A DNA stretch of 64,000 nt from an uncultured Bacteroidales bacterium (GCA_900316965.1 ONEY01000004.1:1-64000), one strand, 5' to 3'. Counted from the stretch's first letter, positions 26,223-35,516 are shown. Notes: generated from the sequence alone by a model not told the origin. Translations and numbers: made by a program.

Positions 26223-26325
26223 GTCTGACCTATAGATATATTCTATTTTATTTACAGAATAAGCTAATGGGAGTGGTTAATGAATAATTATCAGACACAA
26301 TAATCCTCACTCCTTATTCACATCA

Positions 26326-28692
26326 TTACCTGATAAGTGTAACCGTGCCTTTTTGGGTCATCAGGCGCTCGACTCCGCTTCTGCGATAGGTTGCAACGTA
26401 AACATATGTGCCTTGTCGGCAGTCGTGACCTTTATAAGTTCCGTCCCAGCCTTCCTCTATGTTGTTGGTTGAAAATACCAATGAGCCAAAGCGATCGTAA
26501 ATAAAGAGCTGATAATCCTCAAGGACATTTGCTGTGTAGGGTTTGAAGATTTTGTTAGTTTCAAGAATAGGTGTGAATGCATTGGGGAACCACACAGCGA
26601 AGATGCCTACCGGCACATAGAATGATGTGTCGCGCGAGCAGCCCAAGGGATTGGAGGATACCAACGACACTAGTATCGAATCCTGACTGAGATCGGTGAA
26701 GGTGAACACTACTGTGCGTGTCGACGAGGTGTTGCCGTTGCCGAAATTCCACAGCGACGATGAGGAATTCTCCGATAGGTCTGAGAACTGCACCGACGGA
26801 TTCTCCGAGTCGATATAGTCGGGCGTCAAGCTAACATGAAGTATGGGATATGGATACACTGTGATTTTCTGCGTCAACGCTGTAGCGCTGCAGCCGTTGG
26901 TGCCGTGACCTATAACGCTATACACTGTGGTCTCTTTGGGCGATACAGTAATCTCGGAAGAGGTGCTTTGCTCGTTAAGATCGGGGTCGGGAGCTTTGTC
27001 GGTCTGCAGGTCGGGCTTTACAAGGTATAGGTTGATGCTGTCCCATGTTACGCATCCCAGAGGACTGGTAACCTTTACGAAATAGGTGCGGTCCTGTGTT
27101 ATCGTTGTCGCCAAATGGCTAGTATTTTCTACCGCCGGCGATGTGCCGCCCATAACATAGTACCAGTCGAAATCGCAGTTTTCTACTGTGCTGTTGACCT
27201 GAACGTCGGAATGGTCTCCGTTGCAGACAATGGTGTCGCCAAGTACCGTGAGCTTTGGATATTGTCCCACATTGATACGGAATGTGGTGTCGGAATAGCA
27301 ATAGACATGTTCGGCGATTCCATCTCCTGTGGTGTCGGCAACATAGAATTGCGACCCTCGTGTCAGCAACGTGATGTCGGTGATGGTGTCGAACGAAAAG
27401 CGTATTGCCTGCGTGGGCGAATTGAAGGTGGAGTCTCCTATCGACCAACGGTGGTAGCCGGAGCCTGTGGTGATGTCTGATATGATAATGGTATCGCCAG
27501 AGCAAAGATCGTTACGGCTGACATTGACGCGAGGTACCGGGTTCTTGATGGTGCGTATTGATACGGTCTTCTCATTCCAGCAGTTGGCTCCGACGGTGCG
27601 GGTGCGCACCTTGACGCTGTAGTTGCCCCCTGTGGGATAAGTGTGGCTAGCGTGTCCGCCTAAAGCGCTGTCCACCAGACTTGCCGCTGTAGGATTGGGT
27701 GTGCTGTAGAAATACCATTTTGTGAGTGAGGTGTCGACAAGCTGGGTGTCGTTGTTGTGGAACGGGGTGTAGCTGAGGTCGCGAAGAGTGATGTTGGCGT
27801 TGCAGCCCAACACGCTGTCGACAACCAAAGCGGGCTTGGTGTTGCCCACGGTGACGGGCAGATAGGTGATTACTGGATAGCTATCATGCATCTTGGTTGT
27901 CATCTTGCAGCGGAAGGTATTCTGTGTCAATGTGTCGCCATCGGAGCGTCTGACGAAGTTGCTGACCACGGTGTTCAAAACAGAGTCGGTCTGATTCTCA
28001 ATAAGCTCATAGTTGGCCGCATTGTTGACATCGTCACCCGTTAGGGGTCCATTCTTGCTGCGATACCATGCGTAGGATATAGCTCCCTTAGGCGCGGCTA
28101 TGCGGGCGACACTCTCTGACTCTCCTGCCGCACATCCGTTGGCGGTAAGCTCCATGGGCTGGCACTCGCCGGCGAAATAGCAGTATCCATAGTGTGCGCT
28201 CCAACAACAGTCACTAGTGGCAATCTTAATTCTCACACGCTGGTATTGTAGTTTGCTGAGGTTGACAATAACCTTATTCCACGGCAGGTATGCATTATCT
28301 GACGTTCCTGTCAGGAAGTCTCCCATAGCATTGGTGGAAGTAGGGCTTTGTTTGATGTAGCACAATGTGTCGCCAGAGGCTCTTACCCATTGGTTGCCTG
28401 ACCTTTTCTCGACGATGATAACAAACTCTGGATTTTCGGCCGCGGGATGGAAAACCTTATACAAAGAAACGGCATACCAGATTGTAACCAGAGCGTTCTT
28501 AGGAGTGACATCGAATTCATAGCATAACATCTCCGCCTCATGTCCGCCACAGGGTGTTCCCAACCTGATAGAGGTGTGGAAAGATGTGTCGGGAGGAAGG
28601 TACGACAGATTGTTGTTTGTTAGGGCATCGGTACCAGGTCCTTTGATCACAAAGCGTCTAGTATAGTCAGGCTGCCCATTAATGTCGGTCAT
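26326..28692 (-). CDS. T9SS type B protein, C-terminal part of a split gene
   Basis: 788 residues without a signal peptide. It is in the same frame as the 94-residue ORF upstream; a single TAG at 28702-28704 divides them. The sequence from about residue 170 to the end is nearly identical to the paralogue at 23231-26014, including the type B sorting domain (VWFPNAFTPILE to KGTVTLIR). Compared with that copy, 24 residues (72 nt) are missing at about 26993, removing an RICTGDTVTL-containing strand. The ATG at 28692 is probably just the first in-frame Met, so the exported form would not be made unless the stop is read through or is a sequencing error. Confidence 0.7.
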   Translation of the reverse strand: MTDINGQPDYTRRFVIKGPGTDALTNNNLSYLPPDTSFHTSIRLGTPCGGHEAEMLCYEFDVTPKNALVTIWYAVSLYKVFHPAAENPEFVIIVEKRSGNQWVRASGDTLCYIKQSPTSTNAMGDFLTGTSDNAYLPWNKVIVNLSKLQYQRVRIKIATSDCCWSAHYGYCYFAGECQPMELTANGCAAGESESVARIAAPKGAISYAWYRSKNGPLTGDDVNNAANYELIENQTDSVLNTVVSNFVRRSDGDTLTQNTFRCKMTTKMHDSYPVITYLPVTVGNTKPALVVDSVLGCNANITLRDLSYTPFHNNDTQLVDTSLTKWYFYSTPNPTAASLVDSALGGHASHTYPTGGNYSVKVRTRTVGANCWNEKTVSIRTIKNPVPRVNVSRNDLCSGDTIIISDITTGSGYHRWSIGDSTFNSPTQAIRFSFDTITDITLLTRGSQFYVADTTGDGIAEHVYCYSDTTFRINVGQYPKLTVLGDTIVCNGDHSDVQVNSTVENCDFDWYYVMGGTSPAVENTSHLATTITQDRTYFVKVTSPLGCVTWDSINLYLVKPDLQTDKAPDPDLNEQSTSSEITVSPKETTVYSVIGHGTNGCSATALTQKITVYPYPILHVSLTPDYIDSENPSVQFSDLSENSSSSLWNFGNGNTSSTRTVVFTFTDLSQDSILVSLVSSNPLGCSRDTSFYVPVGIFAVWFPNAFTPILETNKIFKPYTANVLEDYQLFIYDRFGSLVFSTNNIEEGWDGTYKGHDCRQGTYVYVATYRRSGVERLMTQKGTVTLIR

Positions 28693-28701
28693 TGTCTGTC
28701 C

Positions 28702-28986
28702 CTAGCACGAAGTCGTTCCACCAGTTGTTGTGGCGAGGCTGGCGGCAGGGACAGGTGTGGTGGAAAAGGTCGACCCTAATGAGGTGCATGTACTTGCCTG
28801 TGCTGGGCTATCGGGTTTGTTGCCTGTATATCCCACCCATGCCGAATTGGCGGCACCACCTGTGACAACAAAATTGGTGGGGTTTTTCAAGCCCATACAG
28901 TGTGCGCTTTGTCCTTGTACGGAACTGTGCATTGCCCCTATAAGAAAGAATGCAATAAGCGCGGCAGTAATTTTTGTTTTTTTCAT
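28702..28986 (-). CDS. N-terminal fragment of the split T9SS type B gene
   Basis: 94 residues: signal peptide about 1-25 (ending VQGQ), then a segment similar to the start of the paralogue (HCMGLKNPTNFVVTGG compared with CIGLKNPSNFVVTGG). It ends at TAG where the paralogue continues through a cysteine-containing loop. Frame is kept across the stop, so one base change would restore a protein of about 886 residues. Confidence 0.6.
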   Translation of the reverse strand: MKKTKITAALIAFFLIGAMHSSVQGQSAHCMGLKNPTNFVVTGGAANSAWVGYTGNKPDSPAQASTCTSLGSTFSTTPVPAASLATTTGGTTSC

Positions 28987-29389
28987 TTATGATGTGTTTT
29001 AGTTATCTGAGTTAATGGAAAGTGATCAATGGTTATTCTCCTATTGGATCTCGTCGGCATCCTTCAAAAAAACAGCGAATCTTACAAGATTAAATCCGAT
29101 CTATATATTCAAAAACAACAATTTATTCTTATACCATCCTAAGCTATTATCAACTTTATTCTCACACTTCTCCCCCTTGTATAATTTATAGACGCAAAAA
29201 ACGATATTTTGCTGCATTGAAAAACGATATTTTTGTTTTTTTAACTTTTTTATACGTTAAAACGCATAAAAGGTAACAGTATTTTGAATGGTATATAATA
29301 GTTATTATCTATTGGGCATACGCTAATGTCCTTATCGGGTTGAAGTTTTTTTTCTCTATTGGAATGATTATGTCATCGTTAGAATTAGA
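28987..29389. other. AT-rich intergenic region upstream of the split gene
   Basis: No credible ORF. The stretch 29187-29237 repeats the promoter segment of the paralogue, but the TATTTTTG element is altered (TATCG followed by TTTTTTG on the minus strand). The rest shows nothing recognisable. Confidence 0.4.
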
Positions 29390-29417
29390 AAGGGATGGCA
29401 TTTAAATGCCATCCCTT
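29390..29417 (-). terminator. 28-bp perfect palindrome at the end of rpsA
   Basis: AAGGGATGGCATTT followed directly by AAATGCCATCCCTT, a perfect inverted repeat 32 nt after the rpsA stop. The following minus-strand sequence is only moderately T-rich, so it may be a terminator or an RNA-end stabiliser. Confidence 0.6.
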
Positions 29418-29448
29418 ATCATATTGAATGTGTCAAAAAAGGAGGCTA

Positions 29449-31254
29449 TTATTTTTCACCTTCGCCAGCTTCTTTTTCCATTTCTTCTTTCAAGTTGACC
29501 AGGACGTCGAGGTCACCGAGAGTGGTTTTCTCGAGGGTGTCGTTGATCTTCTTGACAGTCTTTTTGGTGTTGCGTTCCTTCTTAGCCTCGGTGTCTTCGC
29601 TGCGGGTTTCGCCGTCGGCGACATCCTGGTTGAGACGTGTGTGAGAAACGATGATTTTCTTGTTCTCTTTCGAGAATTCGATAACCTTGAAATCGAGGGT
29701 TTCACCATTCTTGGCGCGGCTGTGGTCGGCCTTCTCGAGGTGACGCATAGGAGCGAAACCTTCAACACCATAAGGCAATGTAACGGTAGCGCCCTTGTCG
29801 TTCATGGCGCTGATGGTTCCCTGATGTACGCTGCCTACTGTGAAAATGCTCTCGTAGACATCCCAAGGATTTTCCTCGAGCTGCTTGTGGCCGAGGCTGA
29901 GGCGACGGTTTTCGGCATCGACTTCGAGAACAACGACGTCAATCTTGTCACCAATCTTGGTAAACTCGGCGGGATGTTTGATTTTCTTGCTCCAGCTAAG
30001 GTCGCTGATGTGGATAAGGCCGTCAACACCTTCCTCAAGTTCAACAAAGATACCGAAATTGGTGAAGTTGCGGACAGTAGCGGTATGCTTGCTTCCGACA
30101 GGATATTTCTCGGCGATGGCCAACCATGGATCGGGCATAAGCTGCTTGATACCAAGGCTCATCTTGCGCTGCTCGCGGTCGAGAGTGAGGATAACTGCCT
30201 CTACCTCGTCGCCGACCTTCAGGAAGTCCTGAGCGCTGCGCAGGTGCTGGCTCCAGCTCATCTCGCTGACGTGGATGAGACCTTCAACACCGGGAACGAC
30301 CTCTACAAATGCGCCATAGTCGGCGAGAACAACGACTTTACCTTTAACATGGTCGCCTTCCTTGAGGTTTGGATCGAGGGCGTCCCAAGGATGAGGTGTG
30401 AGCTGTTTCAGACCGAGAGCTATGCGACGCTTTGCCTCGTCGAAATCGAGGATAACAACATTGATCTTGTCGTCGAGGTGAACGATCTCTTCGGGATGAG
30501 AGATACGACCCCAGCTGAGGTCGGTGATGTGGATAAGTCCGTCAACACCGCCAAGGTCGATAAACACACCGTAGCTGGTGATGTTCTTAACAACACCTTC
30601 GAGTACCTGACCCTTCTCGAGATGGCTGATAATCTCGGCTTTCTGAGCCTCGATCTCGTCTTCGATAAGTGCCTTGTGAGAAACGACGACGTTCTTGTAT
30701 TCGTGGTTGATTTTGACAACCTTGAATTCCATGTTCTTGTCGACAAACACATCGTAGTCGCGGATAGGCTTGACGTCGATCTGCGAGCCGGGGAGGAAGG
30801 CCTCGATGTTGTCGAATACGGTAACGATGAGACCACCTTTGGTGCGGCTCTTGACGTAACCGGTAATGATTTCCTGGTTCTCGTAAGCTTCGTTGACGCG
30901 CTCCCATGACTTGAGGATGCGGGCTTTCTTGTGGCTGAGCATCAACTGGCCATTGGCATCTTCCTGGCTTTCAACGTAAACTTCGATTTTGTCACCAGCC
31001 TTCAGGTCGGGATTGTAACGCAACTCCGATGAGGGGATGACGCCGTCAGACTTGAATCCAATGTTAACAACGGCCTCACGGTCGTTAATGCTAACGATGG
31101 TGCCTTCGATTACTTCCTGCTCTGTGAATTGGTTAAAGGTCTTTTCGTAGGCAGCGCTCTGCTGCTCGATTTCGGCCTGATTTGTTTTTTCGGCGTTGTT
31201 ATCGATTGCACCCCAATCGAAATCCTCTAACGGTTTGACATCTTTATAATTCAT
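29449..31254 (-). CDS. rpsA: 30S ribosomal protein S1
   Basis: 601 residues from the ATG at 31254, giving the usual start MNYKDVKPLEDFDW; the longer frame to 31302 is not conserved. Six S1 OB-fold repeats are visible, starting near QEVIEGTIVSIND, QEIITGYVKS, GQVLEGVVKNIT, GDHVKGKVVVLA, GSKHTATVRNFT and GSVHQGTIS; repeats 3-5 have the classic GLIHxSxLSW end. S1 binds mRNA on the small subunit. The acidic C-terminal tail is Lys/Glu-rich. A long antisense frame over this gene is a shadow. Confidence 0.93.
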   Translation of the reverse strand: MNYKDVKPLEDFDWGAIDNNAEKTNQAEIEQQSAAYEKTFNQFTEQEVIEGTIVSINDREAVVNIGFKSDGVIPSSELRYNPDLKAGDKIEVYVESQEDANGQLMLSHKKARILKSWERVNEAYENQEIITGYVKSRTKGGLIVTVFDNIEAFLPGSQIDVKPIRDYDVFVDKNMEFKVVKINHEYKNVVVSHKALIEDEIEAQKAEIISHLEKGQVLEGVVKNITSYGVFIDLGGVDGLIHITDLSWGRISHPEEIVHLDDKINVVILDFDEAKRRIALGLKQLTPHPWDALDPNLKEGDHVKGKVVVLADYGAFVEVVPGVEGLIHVSEMSWSQHLRSAQDFLKVGDEVEAVILTLDREQRKMSLGIKQLMPDPWLAIAEKYPVGSKHTATVRNFTNFGIFVELEEGVDGLIHISDLSWSKKIKHPAEFTKIGDKIDVVVLEVDAENRRLSLGHKQLEENPWDVYESIFTVGSVHQGTISAMNDKGATVTLPYGVEGFAPMRHLEKADHSRAKNGETLDFKVIEFSKENKKIIVSHTRLNQDVADGETRSEDTEAKKERNTKKTVKKINDTLEKTTLGDLDVLVNLKEEMEKEAGEGEK

Positions 31255-31360
31255 AAAGATTAAAAATTGTTTTTTTATGGCTCCTGCCTGCCGGTTAAAC
31301 ATATATTAACTAATTGTGCTACACTAAATTGACAGGAATTTAGCTCCACAATCAGAATTG

Positions 31361-31394
31361 CAAATTTACATATATTTCTGAATATAAACACAAA
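31361..31394 (-). promoter_or_regulatory. Promoter of rpsA
   Basis: Minus-strand TAAATTTG at 31361-31368 is a perfect -7 element; TTTG at 31391-31394 lies 22 nt upstream, slightly more than the ideal 19. The leader to the ATG would be about 100 nt, long enough for control by S1 itself, which is known in other bacteria. Confidence 0.6.
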
Positions 31395-31450
31395 AACTTG
31401 AAAAGTTTTTAAAAAAAACATTTTTTCTCTCCTGTATAAAACCTTAAAAC

Positions 31451-31827
31451 CAAACGTCCGATTTGGGTTAATTGTAACAGAATAAGCAATGGCTTTGTAT
31501 GGATAAACAACTGAAGGAAAGTGTGATGAATTGCGCTTATCACTTTAGGACAATAGCAACGACGGGGGTGTTTTCGAGCAGAGATATGGGTAGAAAAAGA
31601 TGAGATAGCAAGGAAAAATGTCAAGAAGGAGGCAAAACCGGGTGTTAGGCAAGCGAAAAGAGACAAAAAGCACCTCTAAGGGCACTAGATGACCACGCAA
31701 AAAAGAAGGAGAAAAAAAAGAAGAGGAAAGAGGGGGATGAGTCCGCTATGAGTCCGCTATGAGTCCGCTATAAGTCCGCTATAAGTCCGCTATGGGTACT
31801 TAAACTCAAACGTCCGATTTGGGTTAA
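31451..31827. repeat. 21-bp direct repeat flanking a 335-bp non-coding stretch
   Basis: The same 21 bases, beginning CAAACGTCCG and ending TTTGGGTTAA, occur at 31451-31471 and 31807-31827 in the same orientation. Between them is purine-rich, non-coding DNA with the 11-bp tandem repeats. The ORF that covers part of this on the minus strand has no recognisable features and is probably chance. Confidence 0.65.
31741..31795. repeat. Five tandem copies of an 11-bp unit
   Basis: GTCCGCTATGA is repeated five times without spacers; the third and fourth copies end AA and the fifth GG. Two further copies lie at 55742-55763 in another intergenic gap. Confidence 0.75.
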
Positions 31828-31884
31828 AAACTGTCGTGCGAGATTTTAATATCATTGTGTCATCCCTAATTTGAAAAAAATGTT

Positions 31885-31892
31885 TAATTTTG
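31885..31892 (+). promoter_or_regulatory. Promoter -7 element for the PQQ-like lipoprotein
   Basis: TAATTTTG matches TAnnTTTG; start of transcription expected near 31899. No good -33 element. Confidence 0.45.
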
Positions 31893-31956
31893 CATTTTTG
31901 TTGAATTCGCATTGATATATGACAATATCACGTCAATGAATAAAATGATTATCGCA

Positions 31957-33543
31957 ATGTCTTCACGACACAGATTTATTATTATACTGTTAACAACACT
32001 ATTAAGCTCTTGCTTTGCAACCCCGAAGCATATTGGCGACAGCATTGCTACCGCTGACTCTACAGTATTCCTCTCTGTGTTACCTGACACATTATTCGGA
32101 TCGACAGACGCTATTGAATGGAAAACAATAATTTACGACTCTACATCCGACGCCACCCTGCACAATCTTGCAAGCCTTTACAGCAATACGCCCGGCATTT
32201 TCACCTTTAGAGGCGGTGCCTTTCGCGACGCCCCTTTCTGCGGCCACGTGAACGGCATTCCGGACACTATTCTTGTCGACTGGAAATTCACTACCGACTA
32301 CGACGGACGTATCACCGACTATGGTGTATGGGGAGGAGGCTCGGGTTGGACAGGTCAGCCTTTATACGTAAATTGGCCCGACAGCATTATTGACAGATTC
32401 CGCAACGAGTCGCCAGCATTGACAAAACATTTTGACAAAGAGGAAATCATCATAGGCTCTCTCGCCTCTAAAATATACTTCATTAACTTCAACACCGGCG
32501 ACAGCTCACGACGCTCATTGAAGACCCATAACACTATTAAGGGTACCGTATCGCTCGACCCGACTCTTAACGGCAACCTTTACGTTGGACAAGGCATCCC
32601 ATGCACAAGGCCATTCGGCGCAATGACATTCAACTTGTTCAGCCATACTATGACTCATTTCTTCCCACAGGACAAGAATGCTTGGCGCAAATGGGGCGCC
32701 TACGACTCCTCCCCCATCAGAGTAGACAGATTTCTGTTCCTTATTGGCGAGAACGGCACGATGTACAAATACCTGATTGAAGGTGACAACCTGACTCTTC
32801 ACAGCACACTTCAATTTCGCAAACTTCATAAATCAGCGGCAGGAATGGAAGCATCAATGTCGGTGCTTTGTAATTACGGTTATGTGAGCGATAACCATGG
32901 CAGCATACTATGTGTCAACCTCAACACCATGAAACCTGTGTGGCATTATGATAACCACGACGACAGCGATGGCTCACCCGTGTTGGCTATTGAAAATGGC
33001 AGACCCTATATTTACTCCGCATGCGAAATGGACAAACAGGGTATCGTCGGGAATTGCCACTTTGTAAAACTTGACGCTCTGAACGGATCTCTAAAATGGG
33101 AACAAATATTTTCATGCCGTCGAGGGAAAATGGGCGGCAAAAAATTTGACGGCGGTCAGTTCTCCACCCCTCTGCTTGGCAGCGGCAACTGTGACAGCCT
33201 TGTATTTACTAATATCGTCACCAACAACAAACCGGGATTGCAAGGCGACTTCGTGGCTTTAAACCGCTATGACGGTAGTGTGGCGTATAGCGTACACATG
33301 AATCATTACGCATGGTCGTCCCCTGTAGCTCTCATCAACGACCAAGGCCAGTTTTTCGTTTTCACCGCCGACACCAAAGGTCGCACCTACATTATTGACG
33401 GCAAGAGCGGCAAAGTACTATGTCAATGCGCCATAGGTTCCAATTTCGAATCTTCTCCCATCGTCGTTGGCAACAGCATTGTCATCGGATCTCGTGGAAG
33501 AAATATTTACAAGCTAACAATCACCAACAAAAACACAGAATGA
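31957..33543 (+). CDS. PQQ-like beta-propeller lipoprotein
   Basis: 528 residues from the ATG at 31957; ATGs at 31936 and 31912 are alternatives. The chosen start gives a compact lipoprotein signal with lipobox LLSSC (cysteine at about residue 19). The body has repeated propeller blades of the PQQ/WD type, for example GSLASKIYFINFNTGD, DNHGSILCVNLNTMKPVW, YIYSACEMD..KLDALNGSLKWE, FVALNRYDGSVAYS and TYIIDGKSGKVLCQ. No PQQ-enzyme active site is seen, so it is probably a structural or binding protein on the envelope. It precedes an esterase gene on the same strand by 84 nt. Confidence 0.75.
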   Translation: MSSRHRFIIILLTTLLSSCFATPKHIGDSIATADSTVFLSVLPDTLFGSTDAIEWKTIIYDSTSDATLHNLASLYSNTPGIFTFRGGAFRDAPFCGHVNGIPDTILVDWKFTTDYDGRITDYGVWGGGSGWTGQPLYVNWPDSIIDRFRNESPALTKHFDKEEIIIGSLASKIYFINFNTGDSSRRSLKTHNTIKGTVSLDPTLNGNLYVGQGIPCTRPFGAMTFNLFSHTMTHFFPQDKNAWRKWGAYDSSPIRVDRFLFLIGENGTMYKYLIEGDNLTLHSTLQFRKLHKSAAGMEASMSVLCNYGYVSDNHGSILCVNLNTMKPVWHYDNHDDSDGSPVLAIENGRPYIYSACEMDKQGIVGNCHFVKLDALNGSLKWEQIFSCRRGKMGGKKFDGGQFSTPLLGSGNCDSLVFTNIVTNNKPGLQGDFVALNRYDGSVAYSVHMNHYAWSSPVALINDQGQFFVFTADTKGRTYIIDGKSGKVLCQCAIGSNFESSPIVVGNSIVIGSRGRNIYKLTITNKNTE

Positions 33544-33627
33544 CCATTATTCTAAATATAAGGTTCTTTGACATAAAACATCATTAATGTTTTTACTCAC
33601 ACATATCACCCAACAACTTATAACACA

Positions 33628-34710
33628 ATGAAAAAAGTTCTAATTTTTATAACCTTTTCTCTACTTCTAGCCACCCTCAACGCTCAAAAGATTACGCCTT
33701 TTAGAGGCAAAGTTAGTGATGCGTATAATTTTTGGATAAGCACTCCCGATGGATACTCCAAAAATAGCACAGCCAAACCTCTTGTAGTATTCCTTCATGG
33801 GCGTAGCCTCTGTGGGCGCGACCTCAACAGGGTGAAACGTTACGGTCCCCTCAACGCAATAGAAAAACACGGGTTGAAAATCGACGCTATTGTCCTTGCC
33901 CCCCAAAACCCGGGTAGCAGCTGGCGCCCTGATAAAGTCATGAGTCTCGTAGAATGGACCAAACGGCATTACAACATCGATACCAATAGAATTTATGTCA
34001 TCGGCATGAGCCTTGGCGGATATGGAACCATCGATTTCGCAGGCACTTATCCCGACCGTATTGCTGCGGCTATGGCTCTTTGCGGAGGCGGAACGCTGCG
34101 CGACTATTGCGGACTCAACGATATTCCTTTATGGATTTTGCACGGAACCGCTGATCGCGCTGTCGGCGTAGGCGCTTCGCAACGTGTTGTCGACGCCATG
34201 AACGCATGCGGCAATAGCAAACGATTGATATGGACAAAACTTCCCGGCGCCAACCACGGACGACTTGCACGCATCTTCTACCTGCCCGAAACCTATCAGT
34301 GGCTCTTCGCCCACAGTCTTAGCGACGAAGGACGTAACGTTGACCGCTCTTTCAAGATAAACAACGAGACCCTCAGCCGTAGCGTATACCAAGAATTGCT
34401 AAAGTCAGACATCATCGCCGTTGACTACTCCAAAACTGCACCCGCACCCTCCGATGGCGTGGAAACAGAGGATATGTATACTGACAATGAAACCTTCGAC
34501 ACGCTGGAAACAACAAAAACTGAGGTCAACGATAAACCAGCACCAGAAGTCAAAGCCAAAAACACAAACAAATACTACACAATCAAGAAAGGCGACACTT
34601 TGAGTAAGATAGCCCGCAAACATCACACTTCAGTGAAGGCCCTATGCAAACTCAACAACATAAAGCCCGACGCCACACTCCGTATTGGCAAAAAAATAAG
34701 AGTCCGATAA
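33628..34710 (+). CDS. Exported alpha/beta-hydrolase (esterase) with C-terminal LysM domain
   Basis: 360 residues; signal peptide 1-19 (ends LNAQ). Residues 40-225 form an alpha/beta-hydrolase of the PHB-depolymerase/feruloyl-esterase type: HGRSLCG oxyanion turn (57-63), GMSLGG with nucleophile S128, D176 in HGTADRAVG and H210 in GANHG. After a Thr/Glu-rich linker, residues about 316-359 are a LysM repeat (YYTIKKGDTLSKIARKH, ending KIRVR) that binds peptidoglycan or glycan. The fusion suggests an ester hydrolase tethered to the cell wall; substrate unknown. Terminator follows at 34765. Confidence 0.82.
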   Translation: MKKVLIFITFSLLLATLNAQKITPFRGKVSDAYNFWISTPDGYSKNSTAKPLVVFLHGRSLCGRDLNRVKRYGPLNAIEKHGLKIDAIVLAPQNPGSSWRPDKVMSLVEWTKRHYNIDTNRIYVIGMSLGGYGTIDFAGTYPDRIAAAMALCGGGTLRDYCGLNDIPLWILHGTADRAVGVGASQRVVDAMNACGNSKRLIWTKLPGANHGRLARIFYLPETYQWLFAHSLSDEGRNVDRSFKINNETLSRSVYQELLKSDIIAVDYSKTAPAPSDGVETEDMYTDNETFDTLETTKTEVNDKPAPEVKAKNTNKYYTIKKGDTLSKIARKHHTSVKALCKLNNIKPDATLRIGKKIRVR

Positions 34711-34764
34711 ATCAAATACTACTGCGGACTTGTGAGCAAAGTCGAATTTGGTCTTATTACTTTA

Positions 34765-34800
34765 AAACCCCGAAAGATTCATCCTTCGGGGTTTATTTTT
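34765..34800 (+). terminator. Rho-independent terminator of the esterase gene
   Basis: AAACCCCGAA pairs with TTCGGGGTTT (34765-34794), followed by ATTTTTG. Confidence 0.85.
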
Positions 34801-34836
34801 GTTTCAAACACTCAGATTTATTTCTAATGTCTTTCC

Positions 34837-35301
34837 CTAGAAAACATCTTCTAATTCATCCGTAACATTATCAACTGCATCTTCCAACTCATCCCAAGCA
34901 TCGTCAAGCTCCTCCTCACTATAAAAATGCTGTGATTCTCCATCTGTGCCAGTCAAGCCTTTTACAAATCCCGACAATTCGTCAAGGATACCACCAAAGG
35001 AACCTGTAATAGAATTAACCTTGCCCATGGCTACAGCTTTGCCTAAACGTGCCTTCAGCCTCCCTATCTCCTTACGCTGCTCCTTAGTGGTTTTATCACG
35101 TAGTTTGGAAAGCGACTCGCTGATTTCACTATACTCTTCTGAAACATATTCCCAATCTTCATTGGTGAAATTTGAACCATCTTCTTCCACCATTTCCACA
35201 AGATTGGCAAGTTTGTTAATGTTTCTATCAACGGGAGAACAAGAAACCACGACCAATGTCATTGCAACACATGCAATAATGACTAATAATTTTTTTTTCA
35301 T
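34837..35301 (-). CDS. Acidic lipoprotein of unknown function
   Basis: 154 residues with lipobox VVVSC (cysteine at 21). The rest is helical, with a Lys/Arg-Leu heptad-like section (60-95) and a very acidic tail (EEELDDAWDELEDAVDN). It resembles small Bacteroides lipoproteins annotated as DUF6565-like, but I am not sure of that family. It probably sits in the envelope facing the periplasm. Divergent from the LTA-synthase-like gene. Confidence 0.6.
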   Translation of the reverse strand: MKKKLLVIIACVAMTLVVVSCSPVDRNINKLANLVEMVEEDGSNFTNEDWEYVSEEYSEISESLSKLRDKTTKEQRKEIGRLKARLGKAVAMGKVNSITGSFGGILDELSGFVKGLTGTDGESQHFYSEEELDDAWDELEDAVDNVTDELEDVF

Positions 35302-35516
35302 AATCAGTAGTTTTGATAAATGTTATTCATTGTTATTACTCTATTTTTATACTTTTTTTAACGTTTATTCCCATTAACACATTACAAACCTAAATATCAT
35401 ATACAACTCACAAAATAAATATTTTATATAAAAAATAATATATTCAAGCATAAACCAATTTCAATACAAAAATATATTTTTTTTTAAAAAAACAATAATA
35501 ATATATCCTTAAAGTT

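Noticed and set aside
29428..30909. 493-codon plus-strand ORF over rpsA
   Set aside because: Exactly antisense to a clear S1 protein gene; it arises from S1 codon bias and has no recognisable domain.
31409..31666. 85-codon minus-strand ORF upstream of rpsA
   Set aside because: Covers the repeated 21-mer and low-complexity purine-rich DNA; no promoter, no recognisable features.
31741..31795. Tandem repeat considered as a CRISPR array
   Set aside because: The unit is 11 bp with no spacers and there are no cas genes.
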